Assembly: GCA_035063765.1 (NCBI GenBank)
Contig: JAPSFT010000006.1
Span: 62,001 to 126,000, forward strand
Origin: Deltaproteobacteria bacterium
Lineage (GTDB): Bacteria > Myxococcota_A > UBA9160 > PR03
Length of the DNA stretch: 64,000 nt
Reading direction: 5' to 3'
Positions 46,177 to 54,455 of the stretch are shown in pieces; position 1 is the first letter of the stretch; each line of letters begins with the position of its first letter. The notes under the pieces were generated by a model. The model saw only the letters and a program-made list of their open reading frames with translations, searched no databases and was not told the origin of the DNA. Both the position numbers and the translations under genes were made by a program.

Positions 46177-47370
46177 TCAGCGCAGCGCCTGCGGGTTGCG
46201 CGCCAGCTCCCGGGTCATGTTCTTGTGGTGTGCCTCGATCGTCCCGCCGCCGATCTCGATCAGCTTGGCGTCGCGCCACAGGCGCGAGACCACGTACTCG
46301 CCCATGTAGCCGTAGCCGCCGAGCACCTGGATCGCGGAGTCGGCGACGCGCTTGGCCATCTGCGAGGCAAAGAGCTTGGTGGCGTCGGCGTCGAGGCGCT
46401 GGCCCTTGGCCGCCAGGTCCATGCGGCGCGCCACGTCGTAGACGAAGGTGCGGGCGGCGCGCCACTCGGCGTAGCCCTCGGCGAGGTGGCGCTGGATCTG
46501 CCCGAACTCGCGGATCGCCTGGCCGAAGGCCTTGCGCTGGCCCGCGTAGTCGACCATCACGCGCAGGCAGCGCTGGGCGATGCCGAGCGACATCGCCGCC
46601 AGCGCGATCCGCTCGATCTCGAGGTTGCGCATCATGTGGAGCGTGCCCTCGCCCTCGGCGCCCATGCGGTTCGCGACCGGCACCGGCACCTCGTCGAAGA
46701 CCAGCTCGGCGGTGAAGCTGGCCCGCATGCCGAGCTTGTCCTTCCACTTCTGGCCGAGCGAGAAGCCGGGCATGCCCTTCTCGACGAGGAACGAGCTGAT
46801 CTGTCCGGGGGCCGTGGCGGCGTACACGACGAAGCAGTCGCCGAGGGTGTGCTCGTCGATGCCGCCGTTGGTGATGAAGGTCTTGCGGCCCGTCAGGCGG
46901 TAGACGTCGCCCTCGCGGCGCGCGCGGGTGCGCAGCGCCAGCACGTCGGTGCCGACTTCGGGCTCGGTCATGCACAGGCCGCCGATCCACTCGCCGCTGG
47001 CGGCACGCGGAAGGACGTGCTTCTTCTGCAGGTCGTTGCCGTTCACCGAGACGTTCTGGGCGAAGAGGATCGAGTGGGCGAGCACCGCCAGCGCGAAGCC
47101 GGGGTCCGCGGTGGAGAGCGCCTCGCAGACCTGCACCGCGGCGACGGCGTCGAGGCCGGCGCCGCCCTGCTCCTCGGGCAGGGTCACGCCGAGCAGGCCG
47201 AGCGCGCCGGCGCGCCGGAAGAGGGCGTGATGGAACTGCTCGTCGCGGTCGTGCGCAGCGGCCTGCGGCTCGACCTCACGCTCGACGAAGGTACGCAGCG
47301 TGTCGGCGAGCAGGGCGTGCTCGGGTGTCGGGGCGAAGAGATCGGGGGCGAGTCGGTCGGGGGGAGGCAT
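46177..47370 (-). CDS. acyl-CoA dehydrogenase
   Basis: A 397-residue FAD dehydrogenase, first gene of the operon. GLCMTEPEVGTDVLALRT and GRKTFITNGGIDEH are the flavin and substrate segments; IQVLGGYGYMGEYVVSRLWRDAK contains the usual IxxxGGxGY/RDxK end. The catalytic base region is EWRAARTFVYD, without certain assignment. ATG 47370 preceded by GGAG. It resembles isovaleryl/short-branched-chain-type enzymes, while the neighbouring APH-like gene suggests 4-hydroxyacyl-CoA breakdown. Confidence 0.9.
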   Translation of the reverse strand: MPPPDRLAPDLFAPTPEHALLADTLRTFVEREVEPQAAAHDRDEQFHHALFRRAGALGLLGVTLPEEQGGAGLDAVAAVQVCEALSTADPGFALAVLAHSILFAQNVSVNGNDLQKKHVLPRAASGEWIGGLCMTEPEVGTDVLALRTRARREGDVYRLTGRKTFITNGGIDEHTLGDCFVVYAATAPGQISSFLVEKGMPGFSLGQKWKDKLGMRASFTAELVFDEVPVPVANRMGAEGEGTLHMMRNLEIERIALAAMSLGIAQRCLRVMVDYAGQRKAFGQAIREFGQIQRHLAEGYAEWRAARTFVYDVARRMDLAAKGQRLDADATKLFASQMAKRVADSAIQVLGGYGYMGEYVVSRLWRDAKLIEIGGGTIEAHHKNMTRELARNPQALR

Positions 47371-47430
47371 CGGGGTCTCCGGAGGGCGACAACCTACCGG
47401 CTCGCCACGGCGCGCGCCGCCGCGGGCGGG

Positions 47431-47436
47431 TAGCAT
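47431..47436 (+). promoter_or_regulatory. -10-like hexamer TAGCAT before the PAS gene
   Basis: TAGCAT followed by 7 bp and the GTG start at 47444; supports this start. Confidence 0.4.
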
Positions 47437-47443
47437 CGCGGGC

Positions 47444-48172
47444 GTGCAGCGCGACCTCGAGTGGGCGGGGTGGCTGGTGTCGCGGCGCGCGGCGGTGGAC
47501 CGGGCGCTGGCGCTGGGCGCACAGGACCGCGGCGACGAGCCGCCGGCAGCGGGAAGCCCCGAGAGCGAAGCTCTGCGGCGCTTCCGCTCGTGGGCGGCGG
47601 CGTCGCTGCGGCGCGGCGCGAGCGACGCGGAGCCGGCGCTCGACGGCGTGCGCGTGGACCCGGAGCAGGCCCTGCGCGCGGTCGAGGACTGGTGCGACGC
47701 GGCCGTGGAGGTGGCGGGCGCGCACGGGGCGGAGCTGCGCGTGCTGCTCACGCCCCTCACGGCGCGCTTCGCGGCGGCGCTCACCGGAGCGCGGGTCGCG
47801 CGCCAGGCACGGCGCGCCCCGCGGCCGGCGCGGCGCGCGGTGGTGGGCGCCATCGACCGCATCGCCGACGCCTTCCTGGCCGTCGACCTGGCCGACGGCC
47901 TCGTGGTGGACGCCAACCCGGCTGCGGCCGCGCTGCTGCGCACGCCGCGCGAGCAGCTGCTCGGCGCCGCCGCGGAGCGCTTCGTCGCGCCCGACGACCG
48001 GGGCGCCTGGGTCGACGAGCTCGCCGAGCTCGTCGAGAGCGACGAGCCGCGCCGCTTCCGCGCCGTCTGGGTCGACGCCCTCGCCCACCCGATCGCCGTC
48101 GAAGCCCACGCCACCCGCCACCAGCCCACCCGCGACCGCCTCCTCGCTCTCATCCTCGCCCGCGTCCTCTGA
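47444..48172 (+). CDS. PAS-domain protein
   Basis: A 242-residue alanine/arginine-rich protein. The first roughly 140 residues are helical with no family recognised. The last 100 form a PAS domain: AIDRIADAFLAVDLADGLVVDANPAAAALLRTPREQLLG, then a PAC-like strand pair. No kinase, GGDEF or DNA-binding domain is attached, so it may be a partner sensor. Divergent from the acyl-CoA dehydrogenase operon. Confidence 0.7.
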   Translation: MQRDLEWAGWLVSRRAAVDRALALGAQDRGDEPPAAGSPESEALRRFRSWAAASLRRGASDAEPALDGVRVDPEQALRAVEDWCDAAVEVAGAHGAELRVLLTPLTARFAAALTGARVARQARRAPRPARRAVVGAIDRIADAFLAVDLADGLVVDANPAAAALLRTPREQLLGAAAERFVAPDDRGAWVDELAELVESDEPRRFRAVWVDALAHPIAVEAHATRHQPTRDRLLALILARVL

Positions 48173-48174
48173 GC

Positions 48175-48259
48175 GGGGACAGACCCGGCGATCCGGCGAT
48201 TCGCAGGCCGCCCGAGCGAGGGGCGGCTAGCGAATCGCCGGATCGCCGGGTCTGTCCCC
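48175..48259. repeat. perfect 30-bp inverted repeat (terminator or small mobile element)
   Basis: Arms 48175-48204 and 48230-48259 are exact reverse complements, starting GGGGACAGACCCGG and ending CCGGGTCTGTCCCC, with a 25-bp loop. It lies between two convergent genes and begins 2 bp after the PAS stop. The right arm encodes the last residues of the dienelactone hydrolase. It can act as a bidirectional terminator; the shared GGGGACA ends with the palindrome near 23.4 kb suggest a dispersed repeat family. Confidence 0.8.
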
Positions 48260-48973
48260 GAGTCGCCCGAGCCAGGTGGCGAGGCGGGACCAGGCTTCGC
48301 GGGCGATCGCGGGGCGGTAGAGGTCGGGGCGGGTGTCGTTCAGGAAGGCGTGGCCGGCGCCGGCGTAGAGCGAGACGACGTGGTCGGGGCCGGCCTTCGC
48401 GAGCTCGCGCTGGAGGGCGAGCACGTCCTCGACGGGGATGAAGCTGTCGTCGGCGCCGAAGAGCGCGAGCGTCGGGCAGCGCACCTGCGCGGCGGCCTCG
48501 AGCGGCGAGCGCGGCTTGCGGGCGGGGTCGAGCGGAGGCTCGCCGGGCGCCGGCGCGAGGAGCCCGTGCTCGTGCGAGAGCATCCCGTAGCAGGGCACGG
48601 CCGCGGCGAGCCCCGTGCACGCGGCTGCCGCGAGGATCGTGTACTGCCCGCCCATGCAGAAGCCCGTGATCCCGACCTCGCGGCCACGCGCGGCTCCGCC
48701 CGCCAGCGCGTCGATCGCCTCCTGCACCACCGCGAGCAGCTCGGGATCCGGAAGCCCGCGGATCCAGCGCCCCGGGTCGGCGCCCACCTCGCGCGACGGG
48801 AGCTTGCGATAGAGGTCCACCGCCAGCACCGCGAAACCGCCCGCTGCGAGCTTGCGCGCGAGGTGCCGCGTGTGCTCGGCGAGGCCCCAGACGTCGTGGA
48901 TCATCACGACGCCGGGCGCCGGCTCCGGGCCGGGGCAGGCGAGGTAGCCGAGCTCCGTCTCCTCCGTCCGCAC
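48227..48973 (-). CDS. dienelactone hydrolase family protein
   Basis: A 248-residue alpha/beta hydrolase. HDVWGLAEHTRHLARKLA is the early glutamate/aspartate region, ITGFCMGGQYTILAA the nucleophile elbow with cysteine in place of serine (as in dienelactone hydrolase), FGADDSFIPVED carries the acid and GAGHAFLND the histidine. The end, GDRPGDPAIR, is encoded by the inverted repeat, so the natural C-terminus may have been altered. GTG 48973 follows TATGCT by 6 bp. Confidence 0.87.
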   Translation of the reverse strand: MRTEETELGYLACPGPEPAPGVVMIHDVWGLAEHTRHLARKLAAGGFAVLAVDLYRKLPSREVGADPGRWIRGLPDPELLAVVQEAIDALAGGAARGREVGITGFCMGGQYTILAAAACTGLAAAVPCYGMLSHEHGLLAPAPGEPPLDPARKPRSPLEAAAQVRCPTLALFGADDSFIPVEDVLALQRELAKAGPDHVVSLYAGAGHAFLNDTRPDLYRPAIAREAWSRLATWLGRLGDRPGDPAIR

Positions 48974-48979
48974 GGGCCG

Positions 48980-48985
48980 AGCATA
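48980..48985 (-). promoter_or_regulatory. -10-like hexamer TATGCT before the dienelactone hydrolase
   Basis: TATGCT on the minus strand, 6 bp before the GTG at 48973; it decides this start over longer upstream frames that run into the divergent gene. Confidence 0.4.
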
Positions 48986-49011
48986 CCCGCGGCGGCCCCG
49001 CCGCGCGCGCC

Positions 49012-49017
49012 TATACT
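49012..49017 (+). promoter_or_regulatory. -10-like hexamer TATACT before the IMPase-family gene
   Basis: TATACT, 8 bp upstream of the ATG at 49026, one of the closest matches in the window to the consensus TATAAT. No -35 is seen. Confidence 0.45.
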
Positions 49018-49025
49018 GCGCCGCC

Positions 49026-49820
49026 ATGCCGTACCCGCGCGAGCTCCAGGTCGCCCTCGAAGCCGCCCGCGAGGCCGGCGCGATCCTGGAGCACTGGTAC
49101 AACGTCGGCACCGGGCACTGGGAGAAGTCCCACGACAACCCGCTCACGATCGCCGACCTCGAGTCCGACCGCGCGATCGCCGCCCGCCTGCGCGCCGCCT
49201 TCCCCGGTGACGCCCTGCTCTCCGAGGAGACCGTCGACGACCCCGCCCGCCTGCGCCACGAGCGGGTCTGGATCGTGGACCCGATGGACGGCACCAAGGA
49301 GTTCACGAAGAAGATCCCCGAGTTCGGGGTCTCGATCGCGCTGGTCGAGGCGGGTGAGCCGGTCGTCGGCGTGATCCTGAACCCCGCCGCCGGCGTCGCG
49401 GTGTGGGCGAGCCGCGGCGAGGGCTGCTTCCGCGACGGCCGGCCCGTCTCGGTGTCGAAGGTCACGCGCCTCTCCGACGCCGTCGTGATCGCGAGCCGCA
49501 CCGAGATCTCGCGCGACCAGTTCGCCCCCTACGAGGGCTGGTTCCGCGAGCTGCGCCCGGTCGGCTCGATCGCCTGGAAGCTCGCCTGCATCGCCTGCGG
49601 CGACGGCGACCTCAACGTCTCGGTGGCGCCGAAGAACGAGTGGGACGTCTGCGCCGGCGACGTGCTGGTGCGCGAGGCCGGCGGGGTCTATGCCGGCTTC
49701 GACGGCGCCCGGCGCGTCTACAACCAGGCGAAGACCCTGATCGAGACCGGCATGGCGGCCGGCCCGCCGGCGCTGGTCGAGGCCTTCAGCGCGCGCGAGC
49801 GTGCCCGCAGCGGGGGCTGA
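49026..49820 (+). CDS. inositol monophosphatase-family phosphatase (CysQ-like)
   Basis: A 264-residue Li-sensitive, Mg-dependent phosphatase family member. The metal site is LLSEETVDDP and VWIVDPMDGTKEFTKK; the C-terminal motif is EWDVCAGDVLVREAGG. The DPMDGTKEF variant is closer to 3'(2'),5'-bisphosphate nucleotidase (CysQ), which recycles PAP in sulfate assimilation, than to inositol phosphatase (DPLDGT.NF). Stand-alone gene with a leaderless-type promoter. Confidence 0.87.
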   Translation: MPYPRELQVALEAAREAGAILEHWYNVGTGHWEKSHDNPLTIADLESDRAIAARLRAAFPGDALLSEETVDDPARLRHERVWIVDPMDGTKEFTKKIPEFGVSIALVEAGEPVVGVILNPAAGVAVWASRGEGCFRDGRPVSVSKVTRLSDAVVIASRTEISRDQFAPYEGWFRELRPVGSIAWKLACIACGDGDLNVSVAPKNEWDVCAGDVLVREAGGVYAGFDGARRVYNQAKTLIETGMAAGPPALVEAFSARERARSGG

Positions 49821-49835
49821 GCCGGGGCGCCGGCT

Positions 49836-50288
49836 TCACTCCGCCCGGCGCGGCCCGAAGCCGCTCCGGCGCAGCACCGCCTGCCCGCGCGCCGAGAGCA
49901 CGGCATCGACGAACTCCTGCGCCGCCCCTGGCGTGCGCGCCGCCCGCAGCGGCGCGATCCAGTAGTCGACACCGTCCTGGGACGAGAAGCGCTGCGGCGC
50001 GAGCGCGAGCCCCGCGGCGACGAGCGGGGCCAGGGCCTCCGGACCCGCCGCGACGACGACGTCGGCCCGCTCGCCGCGCAGCGCCAGCGCCACGACCGTC
50101 GCCGGGTCCGCGAGGTAGAGCTCCGCGCGCGGCTCGTTGCCACACCAGTCGAAGGCGTCGATCGCGCGCAGGGCGCCCCCGATCGGCGCCGGCGCCAGCA
50201 CCTGGAGCGGCACCCGCGTCTCGCCGGCCCCCGCCGCGAGCGGGAGCAACGCGGCCAGCAAGGCGAGCGCGCGGCGCGCGGGCCGCAC
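49836..50288 (-). CDS. shortened ModA-like periplasmic binding protein
   Basis: A 150-residue secreted protein with signal peptide ALALLAALLPLAAGAGE. VLAPAPIGGALRAIDAF, LRGERADVVVAAGPEAL and AAQEFVDAVLSARGQAVLRRSGFGP match the start, middle and end of ModA-type molybdate-binding proteins. The second lobe (roughly 90-100 residues) is missing, so anion binding in the usual cleft is doubtful. GTG 50288 starts 5 bp after the transhydrogenase stop. No modBC nearby. Confidence 0.55.
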   Translation of the reverse strand: MRPARRALALLAALLPLAAGAGETRVPLQVLAPAPIGGALRAIDAFDWCGNEPRAELYLADPATVVALALRGERADVVVAAGPEALAPLVAAGLALAPQRFSSQDGVDYWIAPLRAARTPGAAQEFVDAVLSARGQAVLRRSGFGPRRAE

Positions 50289-50293
50289 CGCGC

Positions 50294-51427
50294 TCAGCTC
50301 CCGAGCCGCGCCCGCACCGCCTCCGCGACGACCCGCCCCTCGTGGGTGAGCAGCGAGCCGCGCACCACCTCGTCCTCGAGGTCGAGCGTGAGCGCGCCGT
50401 CCTTCACGAGCAGCGCCACCAGGTTCGCGAGGTTGCGCGCGTAGACGCGGCTGGCGTCGACCGCCGCGTCGGAGGGCAGGTTGGTCGGGCCCAGGATCGT
50501 GACGCCGTGGGCGACGACGGTCTCGTCCGCCCGCGTGAGGGCGCAGTTGCCGCCGCCTGCCGCCGCGAGATCGACGATCACGGCGCCCGGCTTCATGCCG
50601 GCCACCACCTCGGCCTCGATCAGCAGCGGCGCGCGCGCGCCGGGCACCTGGGCGGTCGTGATCACCGCGTCGGCCGCGCGCACGCGCTCGGAGAGGAGCG
50701 CGCGCTGCTTGGCCAGGAACTCGTCGCTCTGCGCCTTCGCGTAGCCGCCGGCGCCCTCGGCGCCGCTCGTGTCGAGCGGCAGCGCGAGGAAGCGCGCGCC
50801 CAGGCTCTCGACCTGCTCCTTCACGGCCGGCCGCGTGTCGTAGGCCTCCGTCACCGCGCCGAGCCTGCGGGCGGTGGCGATCGCCTGGAGTCCCGCGACA
50901 CCGGCGCCGATCACGAGCAGTCGCGCCGCGGCGATCGTGCCGGCGGCGGTGGTCATCATGGGCAGCACCTTGCCGAGCGCGAGCGCCGCGAGCAGAACCG
51001 CCCGGTAGCCCGCCAGCGAGGCCTGCGAGGAGAGCGCGTCGATCGCCTGCGCGCGCGTGATGCGCGGCACGAGCTCCATCGCGAAGCTGGTGATGCCGCG
51101 CTCCGCGAGGCGCGCCGCGCGGGCGGGCTCGTCGAGCGGGCGCAGGAACGACACGAGCACGCTCCCGGGGCGCAGGAGCGCGAGCTCGGTGTCGTCGGGC
51201 GGCTGCACCTGCAGCACCAGGTCGGCCGCGCCGAGCAGGGCCGCGCGGTCGGCCACCACGCGCACGCCGGCGCGCTCGTAGGCCTCGTCCGGCGCCCCCG
51301 CACCGAGCCCGGCCCCCGCCTCGACGGCCAGCTCGAGCCCCGCCTTCGCGAGCTGCTTGGCCACTTCGGGCACGATCGCCACCCGGCGTTCGCCGGGCGC
51401 GGTCTCTCGGGGCGCAACGACCTTCAT
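50294..51427 (-). CDS. pntA: NAD(P) transhydrogenase alpha subunit part 1 (PntA/PntAA)
   Basis: A 377-residue protein corresponding to the soluble NAD(H)-binding domain I of proton-translocating transhydrogenase. KVVAPRETAPGERRVAIVPE is the N-terminal signature shared with alanine dehydrogenase. PMMTTAAGTIAAARLLVIGAG and TAQVPGARAPLLI favour PntA over Ald. The membrane parts (PntAB, PntB) are not adjacent, so either they lie elsewhere or this is an orphan. ATG 51427. Confidence 0.83.
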   Translation of the reverse strand: MKVVAPRETAPGERRVAIVPEVAKQLAKAGLELAVEAGAGLGAGAPDEAYERAGVRVVADRAALLGAADLVLQVQPPDDTELALLRPGSVLVSFLRPLDEPARAARLAERGITSFAMELVPRITRAQAIDALSSQASLAGYRAVLLAALALGKVLPMMTTAAGTIAAARLLVIGAGVAGLQAIATARRLGAVTEAYDTRPAVKEQVESLGARFLALPLDTSGAEGAGGYAKAQSDEFLAKQRALLSERVRAADAVITTAQVPGARAPLLIEAEVVAGMKPGAVIVDLAAAGGGNCALTRADETVVAHGVTILGPTNLPSDAAVDASRVYARNLANLVALLVKDGALTLDLEDEVVRGSLLTHEGRVVAEAVRARLGS

Positions 51428-51494
51428 CCATCACTCCGGGGCGGGGGCGCGGCGCAGCATAGACGACCCGCACCGAGGACCGGAACCCCCCTCC

Positions 51495-53249
51495 TCAGGC
51501 GCAGAGCGCGTCGCTGCAGTCCCCGGCGAAGTGCTCCGGGACCTCGAGCTCCCCGCGCGCACCCCGCACCAGGACGGCCTCGGCCCCCTTCGAGCCCTCG
51601 CGGAACACCGTCACGCCCTTGAGGCCGCGCCGCCAGGCCGAGAGGTAGATCGCGCGCACGTCCTCGGGCGTCGCCCGCGCCGGCAGGTTCACCGTCTTCG
51701 AGACCGCGTTGTCGACGTGCTTCTGGAAGGCCTGCTGGACGTCGAGGTGCCGCTCGGGGGCGACGTCGTAGGCGCTCGGGAAGAGGCGCGCGACGGGCTC
51801 GGGGACGCCCGGCAGGTGGCGGGCGGAGCCCTCCGCCCGCACGCGCGCCACGAGCTCCTCGCTCCACGCCCCGGCCCGGCGCAGCGCGGCCTCGAAGCGC
51901 GGGTTCGTCTCCGGCAGCCGCGCGCCGTCGAGCACGTGGCGCACGAAGGCGAGCGCGAAGAAGGGCTCGATGCCGCCCGCGCAGCCGGCCAGGATCGAGA
52001 TCGTCCCGGTCGGCGCGATCGAGGTGACGGTGGCATTGCGCAGGCGCAGGCCGCGCGCGGCCTGGCGCGAGCCCTCCCAGTTCGGGAAGGCGCCGCGCTC
52101 CTCGGCCAGCCGCGCCGAGGCGGTCTCGGCGCGCGCACGGATGCGCGCCATCAGCCGCTCGGCGAGCGCCGTGGCCTCGGGCGCGTCGTAGGGGATGCCG
52201 AGGTCCACGAGCAGGTCCGCGAAGCCCATCACGCCGAGCCCGATCTTGCGGTTGCCGCGCACGATCGCCGTGATCGCCGGGAACGGGTAGCGGCTGGCCT
52301 CGATCACGTCGTCGAGGAAACGCACGCCCAGGTCGACGGCGCGCTCGAGGCACTCCCAGTCGAGGCGGCCGTCGCGCACGAAGGCGTCGAGGCGCAGCGA
52401 GCCCAGGTTGCAGGCCTCGTTCGGGAGCAGCGGCAGCTCGCCGCAGGGATTGGTGGCCTCGAGCGGGCCGAGCTGCGGCGTCGGGTTCGCCCGGTTGACC
52501 GCGTCGATGAAGAGCAGGCCCGGGTCGCCGGTGGCCCAGGCGAAGCGCGCGATCTCGTCGAGCAGCCAGCGCGCGTCGAGGCTGCGCACGGGGCGGCCGT
52601 TGCGCGGGTTCACGAGCGCGAAGTCGCTGCCTGCCTCGACCGCGTGCCAGAACGAATCGGGCGTCGAGAGCGACACGTTGAAGTTGCTGAGCTGGCCACG
52701 CTCCGCCTTGGCGCGGATGAAGTCGACCACGTCGGGGTGGTCGACGCGCAGGACGCCCATGTTCGCGCCGCGCCGCCGCCCGCCCTGCTTGACGACGGCC
52801 GTGGCCGCGTCGAAGACGCCCATGAACGCGACCGGCCCCGAGGCGACGCCCGCGGTGCCCTGCACCACGTCGCCGGCCGGGCGCAGCGAGGAGAACGAGA
52901 AGCCGGTGCCGCCACCGGACTGGTGGATCATCGCCATCTGCTTGAGCGCGTCGAAGACGCTCTCGAGGCGGTCCTCGACGGGCAGGACGAAGCAGGCGGC
53001 GAGCTGCCCGAGCGGGGTGCCGGCGTTCATCAGGGTCGGTGAGTTGGGCAGGAACTCGCCGCGCGTGATCGCCGCGGAGAACTCCTCCTCGCGCCGTGCC
53101 ACGTCGCCGCCCCACTCCTTCTCGACCGACGCCACCGCGCGCGCCACGCGCGTCACGAGCCCTTCCCAGTCCTCGCAGACGCGGCCGTCCTCGCGCCGCG
53201 CGAGGTAGCGCGCTTCGAGCACGCGCCGTGCGTTCGCCGACAGCTCCAT
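51495..53249 (-). CDS. nrdJ: adenosylcobalamin-dependent ribonucleotide reductase (class II)
   Basis: A 584-residue reductase making deoxynucleotides. LAACFVLPVEDRLE carries the first redox cysteine, ATNPCGELPLLPNEACNLGS the NxCxE active site with the thiyl cysteine, GGGTGFSFSSLRPAGD and SIAPTGTISILAGCAGGIEPFF the substrate region. It lacks an N-terminal ATP-cone and is shorter than most NrdJ proteins (about 700-850). The C-terminus ends DCSDALCA rather than the usual zinc-ribbon-like CxxC tail. ATG 53249 lies 7 bp after TAGCTT. No cobalamin gene is nearby. Confidence 0.9.
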   Translation of the reverse strand: MELSANARRVLEARYLARREDGRVCEDWEGLVTRVARAVASVEKEWGGDVARREEEFSAAITRGEFLPNSPTLMNAGTPLGQLAACFVLPVEDRLESVFDALKQMAMIHQSGGGTGFSFSSLRPAGDVVQGTAGVASGPVAFMGVFDAATAVVKQGGRRRGANMGVLRVDHPDVVDFIRAKAERGQLSNFNVSLSTPDSFWHAVEAGSDFALVNPRNGRPVRSLDARWLLDEIARFAWATGDPGLLFIDAVNRANPTPQLGPLEATNPCGELPLLPNEACNLGSLRLDAFVRDGRLDWECLERAVDLGVRFLDDVIEASRYPFPAITAIVRGNRKIGLGVMGFADLLVDLGIPYDAPEATALAERLMARIRARAETASARLAEERGAFPNWEGSRQAARGLRLRNATVTSIAPTGTISILAGCAGGIEPFFALAFVRHVLDGARLPETNPRFEAALRRAGAWSEELVARVRAEGSARHLPGVPEPVARLFPSAYDVAPERHLDVQQAFQKHVDNAVSKTVNLPARATPEDVRAIYLSAWRRGLKGVTVFREGSKGAEAVLVRGARGELEVPEHFAGDCSDALCA

Positions 53250-53345
53250 GCTCCCAAAGCTAGCGGGAAGCCCATGCGCCTCCGAGGCGACGAGGTTGAA
53301 CCCGGGGGGAGCACGGGTAGACTGCTCGCCTCCGGAGGAGCCCCC

Positions 53346-54455
53346 GTGTCCGAGCCCCGCGTGATCCGCAAGCCGATCGGCAACTTCCTCGAGGACTTCG
53401 TGCCGGGGCAGACCTTCCGGCACAAGGGCGGCAAGACCCTGACCGAGGGCCTCTTCAGCACCTTCACCGAGTTCACGATGACCACGAACCCGCTGGCCAA
53501 GAACGCGCGCTATGCGCGGACCTACGGCTTCGAGGGCCTCGTCTGCCCGCCCGGGCTCGTGATGCTGCTGGCCTTCAGCCAGACCGTCGAGGACGTTTCG
53601 GAGAACGCCCGCGCCAACCTCGAGTACATCGACATGCGCTTCGGCGCGCCCGTCTACGTGGGCGACACGATCGAGGTCGAGACCAAGGTGCTCGGCGTCT
53701 CCGCCTCGAAGTCGAACCCGCGGCTCGGGGTCGTGCACGTGCAGTCGGTGGCGCGCAAGAACCTGGGCGCGCGCGACGAGGCCGTCGTGCTGGCCTGGCA
53801 GCGCAAGGTGCAGGTCTGGAAGCGCGACGAGGCGGCCGAGCTGCACACGGGCAGCGCCGAGCCCGACGCGGTGGCGGTCGAGCTGTGGCTGCCGTCCTTC
53901 GACCCGGCGCGCGACTACAAGGCGCTGGCCCATCTCTCCAACGCCGACACCTACTTCGAGGACTTCACGCCCGGCACCCGCATCGAGCACTCGCGCGGCC
54001 GCACCATGACCAGCGAGCACATCCACCTGACGGCGGTGCTCGACAACACCAGCCAGGTGCACTGCAACCAGTTCATGATCGACCTCGACCCGAAGCAGTA
54101 CGTGGGCGGCGAGCTGATCATCTTCGGCGGGATCCCCTTCGTGCTCTGCCTCGGGCTCTCGTGCCCGAACGTCGGCGACAACGCGCTCGGCGACCTCGTC
54201 TACGCGACCGGCCGCCACACCGCGCCGCTCTTCGCGGGCGACACCGTCTTCGCGGCCACCGAGATCCTCGCCAGGCGCGACCACCCGACGCGCGAGGACC
54301 TCGGCATCCTCGAGACGCGGCTCCTCGGCCACAAGTTCGTGCGGAGCAAGGACGGCGAGGAGGAGAGCGCCGAAGCCCCGCCGGGCTGGAAGAAGGTGCA
54401 GATCTTCGAGCTCGAGCGCGCGCTGGTCGTGAAGCGCCGCAGCCACTACGCGTGA
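53346..54455 (+). CDS. MaoC-family double hotdog dehydratase (mesaconyl-CoA hydratase-like)
   Basis: A 369-residue protein made of two MaoC-like hotdog halves. The first has NFLEDFVPGQTFRHKGGKTLTEG, the second YFEDFTPGTRIEHSRGRTM followed by TSEHIHLTAVLDNTSQVHCN. The layout matches mesaconyl-CoA hydratases of the ethylmalonyl-CoA and 3-hydroxypropionate pathways, which make beta-methylmalyl-CoA. A malyl-CoA-lyase-like gene 8 kb downstream could be its partner. GTG start 53346 with GGAGGAG; TAGACT lies 22 bp upstream. Overlaps the GST start. Confidence 0.8.
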   Translation: MSEPRVIRKPIGNFLEDFVPGQTFRHKGGKTLTEGLFSTFTEFTMTTNPLAKNARYARTYGFEGLVCPPGLVMLLAFSQTVEDVSENARANLEYIDMRFGAPVYVGDTIEVETKVLGVSASKSNPRLGVVHVQSVARKNLGARDEAVVLAWQRKVQVWKRDEAAELHTGSAEPDAVAVELWLPSFDPARDYKALAHLSNADTYFEDFTPGTRIEHSRGRTMTSEHIHLTAVLDNTSQVHCNQFMIDLDPKQYVGGELIIFGGIPFVLCLGLSCPNVGDNALGDLVYATGRHTAPLFAGDTVFAATEILARRDHPTREDLGILETRLLGHKFVRSKDGEEESAEAPPGWKKVQIFELERALVVKRRSHYA

